Part shown: one piece after another, positions 25,009 to 34,600 of the stretch
Layout of the letters: each line of letters opens with the position of its first letter
Numbering within the stretch: the first letter of the stretch is position 1
Assembly: GCA_949286115.1 (NCBI GenBank)
Contig: CASEBK010000003.1
Location: 1-64,000 of the forward strand
Reading direction: 5' to 3'
Source: an uncultured Veillonellaceae bacterium
Lineage (GTDB): Bacteria; Bacillota; Negativicutes; Veillonellales; Dialisteraceae
DNA length: 64,000 bases
Position numbers and translations under genes: made by a program
Notes under the pieces: model-generated
Seen by the model: the letters and a program-made list of their open reading frames with translations, nothing else
Told to the model about the DNA's origin: nothing
Database searches by the model: none

Positions 25009-25455
25009 TTATTTCTTGTTGTTATCCGCCGCGCTGCTGCCGTCGATACGGGCCAGCACTTCGTCGGTGATGTCCACCGCACCGGCTGGCACGGCCATCT
25101 TATGCATCACGATGCCGATATCTTTCTCTTTCGCGATAGCTGCGCTCTGTGATTCCACCAGCGACTGGATCTGCCGCTGCTTGCTCTGGATGAAAATGGC
25201 CCGCTCCTGCCGCGCATCCGCTACTTTCTTCTGCATCTCTTCCTGCGAGAGCGTTCCTTCCGCCTGGGCCAGGCGATCCGATATCTCTTTATTCTTCGCG
25301 GTGATCTCCTGCTGGATGCCCTTGATCTTTTCCGAACGCACTTCCAGCTGCTGATAATCAACGACGGCTACTCGATCTTCGCTGCCGCATCCGGACAGCA
25401 GGGCCGCTGCGGCCAGAAGGCCGACGCAGGCCGCTTTTTTCCATGCAGACCTCAA
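25009..25455 (-). CDS. OmpH/Skp-like lipoprotein (short)
   Basis: 148 residues from a TTG at 25455 with GGGGAGG 7 nt upstream; an ATG 39 bp earlier would overlap the preceding gene and lacks a ribosome site. A lipoprotein signal ends in LLSGC (Cys about residue 22 from the TTG). VAVVDYQQLEVRSEKIKGIQ resembles the start of mature Skp/OmpH, followed by a long charged coiled coil and a C-terminal AVDITDEVLARIDG element that the two neighbouring proteins also end with in variant form. Skp chaperones carry outer-membrane proteins across the periplasm; here the lipid anchor would tether it to a membrane. Confidence 0.82.
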   Translation of the reverse strand: MRSAWKKAACVGLLAAAALLSGCGSEDRVAVVDYQQLEVRSEKIKGIQQEITAKNKEISDRLAQAEGTLSQEEMQKKVADARQERAIFIQSKQRQIQSLVESQSAAIAKEKDIGIVMHKMAVPAGAVDITDEVLARIDGSSAADNNKK

Positions 25456-25471
25456 TTGATTTCCTCCCCGT

Positions 25472-26395
25472 TTATTTGATCTGTACCAATTCATTCACGA
25501 TATCACTGGTCACATCCTCTGCGTTCACGTTTGCACGATATGACGAGAAAATGATATCCAGATGTTTTTTCTCTCCGACGATCGCGGCGCGGTCACGGAT
25601 GTCATCCATGATCTTTGCCTTCACATCGGCCATCTCTTTCTGCTTGTCCCGAACGCGCGCTTCCCACTGACTGTTCCATGTGCCAGCGTCCGGGAGCTGC
25701 ACGTTCATGGCCGCGGCCTGGCTCTTCTGCTGCCTTTCATGGATCTCGCGGGCGACCTGCTCGGCGTATGCATCCAGTTCTGCCTTCGCCGCGGACCGCT
25801 CTTCCATGAAGCGTTTCTTTTCCTCTTCTGTCCAGCCCTCCTGCGGTATCTCCGCATAACGGCCGTTCAGCAGGTCTTTGAGTTCTTCTTTGGCCCGGGC
25901 TTTTTCTCCCTGGTCGATATTGAGGAACTTCAGCTTTAGATGAAGATTGGCGATCTGGGTGTTGTCCTCACCGCCCCCTCCGGCCATTTCCGGCCGGGCT
26001 GCCGCGTTATGCCCTTTCTGGATCTCTCCATAAAGCTGCTGCAGTTTGTCGTTCAGCTCAATCTCTTTGATCTTCACCCGGGCTTTATATTCCTCTTCTG
26101 CCGCTTTCGCCGCATTCTGCGACGTCAGCGCCGCCTGGATCTTTCGCTGCGTTTCTGAGAGATGGAAGAGCCTTTTCTGCTCTGTCTGATAGCGGGTGAG
26201 CAGATCTTCGTATTCCTTCTGGAGGCGGAAATACTCTCCATAGGAAGGATGCGCCTTCACGAGCGTCTCCAGATCCACCACACCGCAGACGGTCTGCGGC
26301 GGCTCGGGCGCAGGTCGGCCGCACCCGCCAAGGCACAGCACCACGGCAGCAAAAACAGCTGCCGCAAATCCGCCGAAACGATCACGCCCTGCCAT
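25472..26395 (-). CDS. OmpH/Skp-like lipoprotein (long)
   Basis: 307 residues. The lipoprotein signal ends LCLGGC (Cys about 25). CGVVDLETLVKAHPSYGEYF is the OmpH-type first strand and helix. Long charged coiled coils follow (about residues 60-130 and 165-270), interrupted by a Gly-rich linker (AGGGGEDNTQ, about 140), then IIFSSYRANVNAEDVTSDIV at the C-terminus. The size is nearly double a normal Skp, so it may be two coiled-coil hairpins in one chain. It lies 11 bp after ompH and 16 bp before the short paralogue. Function is inferred from the family: periplasmic outer-membrane protein chaperone or a structural tether. Confidence 0.82.
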   Translation of the reverse strand: MAGRDRFGGFAAAVFAAVVLCLGGCGRPAPEPPQTVCGVVDLETLVKAHPSYGEYFRLQKEYEDLLTRYQTEQKRLFHLSETQRKIQAALTSQNAAKAAEEEYKARVKIKEIELNDKLQQLYGEIQKGHNAAARPEMAGGGGEDNTQIANLHLKLKFLNIDQGEKARAKEELKDLLNGRYAEIPQEGWTEEEKKRFMEERSAAKAELDAYAEQVAREIHERQQKSQAAAMNVQLPDAGTWNSQWEARVRDKQKEMADVKAKIMDDIRDRAAIVGEKKHLDIIFSSYRANVNAEDVTSDIVNELVQIK

Positions 26396-26406
26396 GGCCA
26401 GCTCCT

Positions 26407-26928
26407 TTATTTCGACTGGGATGCCGTCCCGTTTCCTGCGTCAGCCGGCGCAGCGCTTGCCGCCAGAGACGACGTCACGTCCTTGGTGATGTCCGTGCCG
26501 CCATAGATGACCGCATTCTTATCGACCACGAGGGACAGGCCTTTCTTCGAAGCCACCGACTGAACGGCCGCATTGACCTTATCCTGCATTTCCTTTTCGA
26601 TCGCGACCCGCTTCTCATTGAACTGCTGCTGCATGTCTGCAAAGAGCTTTTCCTTTTCCGCGTCGCTCATGTTTTTGGATTTTTCATCAAAATCTTTCTG
26701 CATTTCCTGTGCCGTCGCCTGCATCTTCTGCTGGTAGTCCGAAGAGATCGACGGATTGGCCTGAATGACCTGCTGCTGATCCACTACACCGATATTGGAC
26801 GATGGAGCCGCACTTGCGGTGTCCCCCATGGACATCAGCGCCATCCCCGCGATGGAGACGATAAATACTCCTGCCAGCGCGAAGGAAAAGATCTTTACAT
26901 TTTTCTTGTTTCCCAAAGATGCCATCAT
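26407..26928 (-). CDS. OmpH/Skp-family periplasmic chaperone
   Basis: 173 residues from the first of two tandem ATGs (26928), which have GAGGAG upstream; an ATG further up overlaps the previous gene. An N-terminal helix (FSFALAGVFIVSIAGMALMS) is a signal peptide or anchor. Then SNIGVVDQQQVIQANPSISS, a charged coiled coil (residues about 70-125), GLSLVVDKNAVIYGGTDITKDV, and an Ala-rich tail. This matches Skp/OmpH in size and order. It is the most canonical of the three adjacent paralogues and sits in the bamA-lpxD cluster as expected. Confidence 0.9.
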   Translation of the reverse strand: MMASLGNKKNVKIFSFALAGVFIVSIAGMALMSMGDTASAAPSSNIGVVDQQQVIQANPSISSDYQQKMQATAQEMQKDFDEKSKNMSDAEKEKLFADMQQQFNEKRVAIEKEMQDKVNAAVQSVASKKGLSLVVDKNAVIYGGTDITKDVTSSLAASAAPADAGNGTASQSK

Positions 26929-26947
26929 GATAGAAATCCACTCCTCA

Positions 26948-28285
26948 TTACAAATTGGCAATCAGACGAAGCCATTTCCCGTCTTCGTCATTATATACAT
27001 ATTCCAGCGTCATATAATTGTGGATGCGGTATGACAGGCCATATTCGTTTTCCTTTTCCCGAAGATCCCGTTCATATCGCACAGCCCAGCGGTCGCCAAA
27101 CGCTTTCCGCCCAAAAATATGACTGCTGTCTTCTACCATATCATATTTATACCCCAGGAGATAGGTCTTGCCAAATCGGTGCGCCCATCCGGCGTACACG
27201 TTCCAATCCATGGGCCCCGGATACAGCCGTGCCTCTCCAAAAAGCAGATCGCTCTTTCCCACATAATGGCCGAGAATCCCGTCGATCGCAGTGGTCTTAT
27301 TTCCATCGCGCCCGGCATCCAGCCATGCTTCTGTGTGGATATACCAATGATCGGTCAGCGCATCCACTTTGAGCTCTGAATCTGCGCCTGCCAGGAATTC
27401 GGTCTGCACCTCGATCTCATATCGTTTGATAAAAGGATCGTCCTGCAGTTCCTCTTTCATCCGGGAAGCGATCTCGCCGCTGTGCCTTCTTACAAATGCT
27501 ACCGGCAATCCTTCCAGCCCACGGAGCAGCGATTCCGTTTTTTCCGCCGCCCGATACATCAGTACGCGGGGGATCGTCGTCTCCCGAAACGTGAGCACGC
27601 TGGACCGAACAATCTCTCCCTGCGGCAAAAGATAGATGCGCACTTTTGTATGCTCACCGGATTCCACGTCGAAGCTCGCCTGAAATTCCGGCAGGACCGA
27701 CGCCAGATAATCCCGTCCGGCCGACTGCGATACGCTCTCTGCCCAGCCGACAGAATCTACGGGAAGTCCCGTCAGCAGAGCAGCCATCCGCTCCTCTGTT
27801 CCTGCCAGGTCTTCCTGCACAAGATGCGCCGCTTCCGGCGACAGATTCCCGTATTCGATCTCCGTGTCGACGGACTGTATGATGCGGCCTACAGGCTGGA
27901 GCGTCACGGCGATCGTCGTGGACGGGCCGTAGGATACATTCATATCCGAAACGACATATCCCACGACGACGCGGTTCACGATATCTGCCAATACGCGATC
28001 ATAAGCCGATGGCGACAACTGGAACAATGAATCCTCTTTGCCCACCAGGACCCGACTTCCGATGGATTCGATGCTCGCACGGATGCGCTTTTCCACCGAC
28101 GGCGGGATTTCTCCCTCCGTCACGGCAACGGACACATGCACGCTCTCTACTTTCGCCGCTTCCGCTTCATTGGCCAGGAGGCCGTAGGAAACGAACAGCG
28201 CGCCCGTCAAGAACGCCCGGATCAGAACACGCCGCGCGTTGTTCACGCCGAAGCTCCCTCTGCGATATCCGGTAGACCGCACCAT
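26948..28285 (-). CDS. Envelope protein of unknown function between bamA and ompH
   Basis: 445 residues that I do not recognise as a named family. An N-terminal hydrophobic segment (LIRAFLTGALFVSYGLLANEAEA) looks like a signal peptide ending about residue 44. Residues about 45-250 are mixed alpha/beta with repeated V-x-V strands (VHVSVAVTEGE, TTIAVTLQPVG), reminiscent of tandem POTRA-like or BON-like folds. Residues about 270-445 alternate polar/aromatic and hydrophobic residues (WYIHTEAWLDAG, WNVYAGWAHRFG, YEYGLSY-type strands), suggesting a small beta-barrel. It starts 12 bp after bamA and ends 19 bp before ompH, so a job in outer-membrane assembly is likely by context. No catalytic motif is visible. 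Confidence 0.75.
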   Translation of the reverse strand: MVRSTGYRRGSFGVNNARRVLIRAFLTGALFVSYGLLANEAEAAKVESVHVSVAVTEGEIPPSVEKRIRASIESIGSRVLVGKEDSLFQLSPSAYDRVLADIVNRVVVGYVVSDMNVSYGPSTTIAVTLQPVGRIIQSVDTEIEYGNLSPEAAHLVQEDLAGTEERMAALLTGLPVDSVGWAESVSQSAGRDYLASVLPEFQASFDVESGEHTKVRIYLLPQGEIVRSSVLTFRETTIPRVLMYRAAEKTESLLRGLEGLPVAFVRRHSGEIASRMKEELQDDPFIKRYEIEVQTEFLAGADSELKVDALTDHWYIHTEAWLDAGRDGNKTTAIDGILGHYVGKSDLLFGEARLYPGPMDWNVYAGWAHRFGKTYLLGYKYDMVEDSSHIFGRKAFGDRWAVRYERDLREKENEYGLSYRIHNYMTLEYVYNDEDGKWLRLIANL

Positions 28286-28297
28286 CCCGTCTCCTTA

Positions 28298-30292
28298 TCA
28301 GAACTGGGCGCCGAAGCTGAAGTGGAACTTATTCCTGTCACCGTGGCCATAGTCCAGGCGGATCGGACCGATCGGCGTCTGCAGACGGAGCCCTACGCCG
28401 TAAGACCAGTTGATGGAGTCATCATCGGTATACCAGGGGATACGACCTGCGTCGATGTCCCAGGCGCTGCCCACGTCCGTAAAGAGGACCGCTTCGACTT
28501 TCTGCGCGACCGGAATACGGTATTCGAGCGTCGCCGCATACATCTTTTCGCCCTTGAACTGGTCGTCCTCATAGCCGCGCAGGTTATTGGAGCCGCCGAG
28601 ATTGAAGAGCTGATTGTACGACGTTTCGCCGGAGATATACCCGGCCATCACACGCAGCGCCAGCACATGGCCGTTGCCAAGGCCTCTATAGAAGCGTCCT
28701 TCTGTAGTGAACTTATAGAAATCATAGTCGCCGCCGAGGCCATTGCCGCCATACTGAATGGAAGCCGAAAGCCGACGGCCTTTAGAGGCATTAAAGTAAT
28801 TATCCCGGTTATCAAAAATATGCTGGAACGTGAAGCTGTTGGTCCGCCCCATGTTATCCATGATAGCGTTATACCATTTTTCCCTGGTAGGAGCATCATT
28901 CGGTGCGGCGCCGCCCCAGTCAAATCCATCATGGTCGTCGTAAGATTCCCTTACGGTCTCCAACGTGAAGTAATTCCTCCGGTATTCGCTGCTCACGTGG
29001 CCCCAGGTCAGGTTGTACCCTTTCCGTCTCCGGTCATAACTTGCGACCGTATCGCCGTCAGCATTGTAATCGTCGTAATCGTAGCGGCGGTCAAAGATGG
29101 AGAAGCCCAGCGAATCGCCGTTGTCATTGATCCATGGGCGGGTATAAGAGATCTGGTAATTCTTCCCTTCCGAAGAGCCGCCGAATTCCCAGTGGAACTG
29201 GATCTTGTCACCGGTACCGCGCAGGTTGTTTTCGCCCAGCTCCAGGATCCCCACCATGCCGTCCGATTCCGAATACCCAGCACCGACAGATACGACGCCG
29301 GTCTTCTGCTCGACCACGTCGATCTCCGTGATGACCTCATGCTCTTTGGTCCCCGGAAGGAGCTTCATGTTAACATCTTCAAAGAAGCCCAGATTATACA
29401 GGCGTTCCATACTGCGGCTGGCCGTAAATTTATTGAACGGCTGCCCCTTCTTATACCGCAGTTCACGGAGGATGACGTAATCTTTCGTCTTGTCATTGCC
29501 TTCAATAGTGATATCTTCGATCACGCCTTCTGCGATATCGATCTTCAGCACGCCGTCCGGCGTCACTTCGATGTTCGGCACCGAATAGAGCAGGTACCCC
29601 TGCTGCAGGTACAGCTTCTCGATCTCCTGCAGTTTCTGGCCGAGGAGCGTCGTATTGAGCACGCTGTCCTGCGGCACGCCGAGCATCTCCGTCAGTTTTT
29701 CACTGGTGAATACGGTGTTCCCCGTAAATTCCACACGGTGGATGACCGGATTGGCTTTGGTGATATAGCTGAGTTTGACCCCTTCCGGCACCGTTTCCAC
29801 GGAGGGAATGATCTGGGAAAACACGCCGGTACTGCCCAGCGAGGACACATCGGCTCTAACGCCGTCCAAGGTGAGCGCATCACCCGCCTTCGTCTGGATC
29901 AGAGGCATCAGCGTCGATTTGACCTCATCCGGCACATTGGCGATATCGATGGCGGATACCGTCTTCCCTTCCAGAGGTTTTATGGCTTCCTCATCCTTTG
30001 GAGAAAGATAGAGCGATGCATCTTCAGCCGAGCGACTCACATCCACCGATTCTCCTGCCGGCTGCACCATATCTTCGATCTGCCCGCCCGGCGCCGCGCT
30101 CTGTGGCGGCGTCAAGCTGACCATCTGGCTCTGTGTCACTCCTGCAGAATCTGCGGCAGCCATATTCATGCCCCTCGTCAGATTCTGATTGACCTCGGAA
30201 CCAACCGCCGGCTCCGCATACACGGAAAATCCGGAAAGCGACGCGGCAATGACAGAAGACAGTAAGATCTTCTTACGCTGCGAAATACCCAT
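28298..30292 (-). CDS. bamA: Outer-membrane protein assembly factor BamA
   Basis: 664 residues, shorter than E. coli BamA (about 810). A signal peptide (1-26, ending SVYA) is followed by a low-complexity stretch (30-95) and about three POTRA domains (about 105-345: VSAIDIANVPDEVKSTL, IHRVEFTGNTVFTSEKL, ITIEGNDKTKDYVILREL) rather than five. The C-terminal 16-strand barrel includes LRGYEDDQFKG (the VRGF/LRGY lid loop) and ends in FGAQF with the terminal Phe signature. It folds barrel proteins into the outer membrane. It starts behind AGGAGG and leads a tightly spaced run through the unknown protein, three OmpH-like genes and lpxD. Confidence 0.96.
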   Translation of the reverse strand: MGISQRKKILLSSVIAASLSGFSVYAEPAVGSEVNQNLTRGMNMAAADSAGVTQSQMVSLTPPQSAAPGGQIEDMVQPAGESVDVSRSAEDASLYLSPKDEEAIKPLEGKTVSAIDIANVPDEVKSTLMPLIQTKAGDALTLDGVRADVSSLGSTGVFSQIIPSVETVPEGVKLSYITKANPVIHRVEFTGNTVFTSEKLTEMLGVPQDSVLNTTLLGQKLQEIEKLYLQQGYLLYSVPNIEVTPDGVLKIDIAEGVIEDITIEGNDKTKDYVILRELRYKKGQPFNKFTASRSMERLYNLGFFEDVNMKLLPGTKEHEVITEIDVVEQKTGVVSVGAGYSESDGMVGILELGENNLRGTGDKIQFHWEFGGSSEGKNYQISYTRPWINDNGDSLGFSIFDRRYDYDDYNADGDTVASYDRRRKGYNLTWGHVSSEYRRNYFTLETVRESYDDHDGFDWGGAAPNDAPTREKWYNAIMDNMGRTNSFTFQHIFDNRDNYFNASKGRRLSASIQYGGNGLGGDYDFYKFTTEGRFYRGLGNGHVLALRVMAGYISGETSYNQLFNLGGSNNLRGYEDDQFKGEKMYAATLEYRIPVAQKVEAVLFTDVGSAWDIDAGRIPWYTDDDSINWSYGVGLRLQTPIGPIRLDYGHGDRNKFHFSFGAQF

Positions 30293-30374
30293 AAAAACCT
30301 CCTTGTAGATGATCTGCGTATAACCAAACCGGGAACCATACGTCCCACAGGGATTTTCTTTCTATTTTATCCAT

Positions 30375-30881
30375 TCACGGCTGACCGCGCAATGCGCGTC
30401 CCGCTTCTCCCACGACACTTTGTATCTCTTTTTCTGAAAGCACCGGCGCTGCAGCTGCCACAGGAGCAGCAGATACCGGAGCAGGATCAACAGAGGCGGG
30501 AGCAGCCGATACGGCTGTCTCCTGCGCGGCTTCTTTCGCCGCCGAATGATCTGTCACGACCGGCACCGGTATTTCCTGAGCAGGCGGGAGCGACCGGACC
30601 GATACGGAAACAGGCGGGACCGGCGGTTTTTCCGGCTTCGCCGGATGGATCGCCGATATTCCGGCAAAAAGCACCGCTGCTGACGCCAGAGCCAGTGCCC
30701 TCGTGCCCCAGCGCCGCTTCTTCTCGCCGGATCGGTCCGTCTCCCGAAGCCGCTGCATCTCTGCCTGTGCCATGATCAGATTCCATTCGCCGAACAGCTC
30801 CTTATGGCTCGTGTACGACTGCTCCGCCTTCTCCAGCCATCGCCGGATCGACTGGACCCGTTTCAGTTTATCCGCTGTCAT
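30375..30881 (-). CDS. Single-pass membrane protein, possible anti-sigma factor
   Basis: 168 residues, no family recognised. Residues 1-58 are charged, helical and probably cytoplasmic (KLKRVQSIRRWLEKAEQSY...KKRRWGTR). Residues about 60-78 are one transmembrane helix (ALALASAAVLFAGISAI). The rest is a periplasmic Pro/Ala/Val-rich tail (KPEKPPVPPVSVSV...) with a short end segment SEKEIQSVVGEAGRALRG. Start behind AGGAGGGACC. Its topology and its place right after a sigma-factor gene fit an anti-sigma factor, but no zinc-binding HxxxCxxC motif is present, so this is inference. A spacer or docking protein for the envelope is the alternative. Confidence 0.65.
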   Translation of the reverse strand: MTADKLKRVQSIRRWLEKAEQSYTSHKELFGEWNLIMAQAEMQRLRETDRSGEKKRRWGTRALALASAAVLFAGISAIHPAKPEKPPVPPVSVSVRSLPPAQEIPVPVVTDHSAAKEAAQETAVSAAPASVDPAPVSAAPVAAAAPVLSEKEIQSVVGEAGRALRGQP

Positions 30882-31004
30882 ACCGGTCCCTCCTTTCTAT
30901 ATAGGATATAATCGGATCTCCGGCAAAAAGAAGAACTGTAAAAATGATGATCTTTCTCCGGATTTCCAGCGTATTCTTTTTAATTCGTCCTTTTTCGCTC
31001 CTCT

Positions 31005-31637
31005 TTACCTTTCCAAAATATTCCTTTCATGGATCAGACGGGACAGCATCCCCCGCAGGCGACGTATTCCTTTCTTTTCCAGACGATACACGTACGCGGG
31101 ACTGACATCCAGTTCATCCGCGGCCTCCGCTGCTGTCTGTTCCCGCAAAAAGACCTGCCGAATGATATCCTGTTCCCTCCCCGGGAGCCGGCTCACCGCC
31201 TTATCGATCTCGGCATGGAGCAGATTTTGATCAGCCGTTTCAAAAGCCAGATCCGGGACTGCCAGAAGGGAAAAGACATCGTCTCCCCCTCCTGTCGCCT
31301 CACAGGGAAGCTCCTGATTCGACTGTTTCAGAAAATCAATCATGCGGCCCCGTATCCGATGCACTGCATAGAGGGAAAACGCCACACCCAGAGACGGATC
31401 AAAGCGTTCCGCTGCTTCCATCAGACCGACCATGCCTTCCTGGACCAGGTCCAGCGTCACCGTCTCCTGCACGGGATATTTCATAGCCTCCCGGCAGACC
31501 AGCAGCTGATAATTCTCGATCAGCCGCTGTCGGGCATCTACGCTTCCCGCCTCTTTATATTGCTTCCATAAGATGCGTTCCTCCTCAGCCGTCAGTTTCC
31601 TGAGCGAAGCAAGAGAACGCATGTATTCTTCCAGCAT
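31005..31637 (-). CDS. Sigma-70 family RNA polymerase sigma factor
   Basis: 210 residues from the ATG at 31637 (AGGAGAGG 3-6 nt upstream); an upstream ATG overlaps tamB and has no ribosome site. Region 1.2/2 is clear: KLTAEEERILWKQY, then LVQEGMVGLMEAAERFDPS and FSLYAVHRIRGRMIDFLKQ. Region 4 is LPGREQDIIRQVF and AAEAADELDVSPAYVYRLEK (helix-turn-helix). Region 3 is reduced to a short linker, so this is a small alternative (group 3-like) sigma, not the housekeeping factor. It begins 49 bp after tamB and precedes the small membrane protein and bamA. An envelope-stress role is inferred from context only. Confidence 0.9.
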   Translation of the reverse strand: MLEEYMRSLASLRKLTAEEERILWKQYKEAGSVDARQRLIENYQLLVCREAMKYPVQETVTLDLVQEGMVGLMEAAERFDPSLGVAFSLYAVHRIRGRMIDFLKQSNQELPCEATGGGDDVFSLLAVPDLAFETADQNLLHAEIDKAVSRLPGREQDIIRQVFLREQTAAEAADELDVSPAYVYRLEKKGIRRLRGMLSRLIHERNILER

Positions 31638-31686
31638 ATACCTCTCCTGTACATCTGTATCCCGATTCCCTGAAGCGGCCTCCGCT

Positions 31687-34600
31687 TTAGAATTGGAACT
31701 GGTAATCCGCACCTACATAACTGTCATGGTCGTTATTATACCACGCAGCAAGTCCTATACGCGATTTCAGGTCATACCGAAAACCGTAACTCTGTTCATC
31801 ATTGTTGACGCCCATGGTCGCAGTGAGCATGAAATCATTGAACAGATATTTTCCGATCTTGATGTAGTAATAATCATCATTCAGCCCGGAATCACTGCTG
31901 CTGTAGTAATCAGTAAGAGACGATGTCACTGAGATCAGGTCCAGACCGAAAGTATTGCGGATCAGATCCTGCACGCCGCCGGAGAAGACCATAGACAGTC
32001 CTGCATTGAAGAGCGCCCCTGTTGCGCTGTCCTCTTCGGCACTTCCCGGCGCCTGACGCAATGTGAGGAGCGTCACGATCTGCGTATCGTTCAGCGACGG
32101 TTCGCTGTGAAGATTGAAGATAAATCCGCCTGGCGGGCCGGAAAGATCCATTCCCACTTTGTAATGCCCAACGGTCGTATTGGCCTTCACGTTGAGCACC
32201 GGCAGGAACGAATCGGGCACGCCGCCCCATACGGCAGTCCCTTCCGTGATATTGAACTCATTGGACAGGTACTTGATGGTCCCTTTATCGACGGTCACGC
32301 GCCCGGATGTCACCGGCCGTGCCATAAGTCCCATCGCTCGGACATTGCCGCGCACGGTCATATCGTAGAGCAGGCTGTTATACAGACGAACATCGTCTCC
32401 CACATTGACGCTCACGTCAAGCAGCAGATCCGGACTTTCTCCACTCGATTCAAAGCTCATGGGAATGTCCACGACAGCCTCTTCCACATTGATGGTCCCT
32501 GCCACCTTCGGAAGATTTCGCTCTTCTGTCAGCGTCATATCTGCATCGAGGCGGCCCTTGTAGTACGCCGAATTCAGATTCGGGAGATGCGCATGCGCTT
32601 CTCCGGCATAACCGGTGAGCTGCATATGATCCCATCCTGTCCGCACCGCGGCAGAGACCGTGCCGCCGCCCAGTTCTGCCTGGCCGTTCAATTCAGCCTC
32701 TTTCCCGGAAAACAGCAGCGTCCCGTCGATGTTCGTGACCGGCTCTGCCAAAGGCTCTGCCGTCAGCTGTCCGTCACGGACGACCGCGCCTCCCTGAATG
32801 GTCGGATCATTCCACGGTCCGGAGATCTTCAGATGTCCTTTTACCGGCCCGGAAGCCGACGTCACGGAATCCGCCATGAAGACCAGCGCATTGAGATCTG
32901 CGTTATCCAGATCAACGTCTACATCAAAGGGAATATTTCGACCATTATCGATGCGGGTGAGCGCGCTTACGGGAACGACGCCATGAGCGGACGCCTTATA
33001 GACGCCCTTCGTCGCCAGCAGCTGATCGATCTGGAACGCGCCTTTTTCCGCATTCCCCATCAGGGACAGTGAATCAAAGGCGATCCCATTGTATTTCGGA
33101 TCGGTCACTGTGATGGAAATGTCAGCAGAAGGATCCTTCAGCGTTCCTGACAGTGTGATGCCCGCTGTCAGATCACCTCCCAGCGTAAGGTCACTGATTC
33201 CAAGAACCTGCGGGATCCATGAAACATCCATATGATTGGCCGCCGCTGTCAGATCGACAGCTCCGCCGTTCTGTATCGTTCCTTTTGCCGCAAGGATCCC
33301 GTTCCCCACGGGAAGATAGCATTCCTGAATCGACAGAAGACCATTAACATAGGACAGATTGAACCGCCCATCTCCCATCGGAGTCTCTCCCAAACTGCCG
33401 CCGTTCAGATTAATATTGAGCGACACCTCGGGATCGTCCATTGTACCGCGAATGAACATTCCGCCATTCATTGAGCCGCTCACATGGCTCACCGGCAGCT
33501 GGAAGAACCGAAGCGCTTCTTCCATGCTCCACCCATAGAAACGGAGCCGCCCGCTCATCGCTCCGGTCTCGGCGTTGACGAGACCGCTCCAGCGGAAACG
33601 CCCGTCTCTCTGCCGGAAGAAGCCATCGGTGATACGGAAGACCTGATCTTCATAAGAAACGCCGGCCGTGATCTGCTCGATCTCCGAACCATTGACGGAG
33701 ATCTGCCTGCTGGACATCTGCCCGTCAAATATAGGCGAAGTGATCGAGCCGGAAATATGACCGCGGAAAGTGACCCGTCCTTTGGCCGGTCCCGTCCGCA
33801 GGATCCGTTCGATATCCACATCGATCAGGGCCGCTTCCAGGTCCAGCGCCTTTTCCGACACCGTACCGTTCAGATAGGCCGCGCCGCCGTAAATATAGGC
33901 CAGACCGTTCGTGATCGAGAGCTGCCCGTCATCTTTCACTGCATAATCGGCAGAAAGGCTCTGATACAGCTCTCCGGCCGCCGAACCATCCCAGGCCATG
34001 AAGCGTCCTGAGATCTCCGGCGCATCCATCGTGCCGCGGATCGTCGTTTCATTTTGGAACCAGCCCGTCAGCGGCGCATCGATCCCGGCCAGTTTCAGCA
34101 CATTTTCGATGCGCGTATGCTCGCTCTTCTCCTCTATTTCCAGCGGATGCGGAGCGGAGAGGCCGATGCGCCCTGTGAGCGTATGCCGACCGGTCTGCGT
34201 CTCCATTTCGGCGCGTCGGATCGTCACCCATTCTCCGTCGGAGGTCAGCTCCCCGGCCAGCCGCCGGAACGACGCTTCCTGATAATGCCCATCTGTCACA
34301 GAGAATGACAGATCAAAGGCCGGATGCTCCAGCGTTCCGGAAATATGTCCGCTGGCAGACGTCATTCCGCCAAAATCCTCACCGGCCAGTGCCGCAAAGG
34401 GAGCGGCCTCGATATGTCCAGCCTGGACAGTCAGGTCCATCTGCTCCGGCGCATACCGCCCGCGCAGAGAGAAAGCGCCGCCGCCCACGGTCCCGTTCAG
34501 ATAATTGATCTGCCAGTTCTCTCCGTTGCCTTCCAGTTCGCCAGCGACCGAATCTGCATGCACGCCTTCACCGGAAAGGCCGTTTCCATAAAATCTGACA

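Noticed and set aside
28136..30265. Plus-strand frame of about 700 codons opposite bamA
   Set aside because: Shadow of the well-supported bamA gene.
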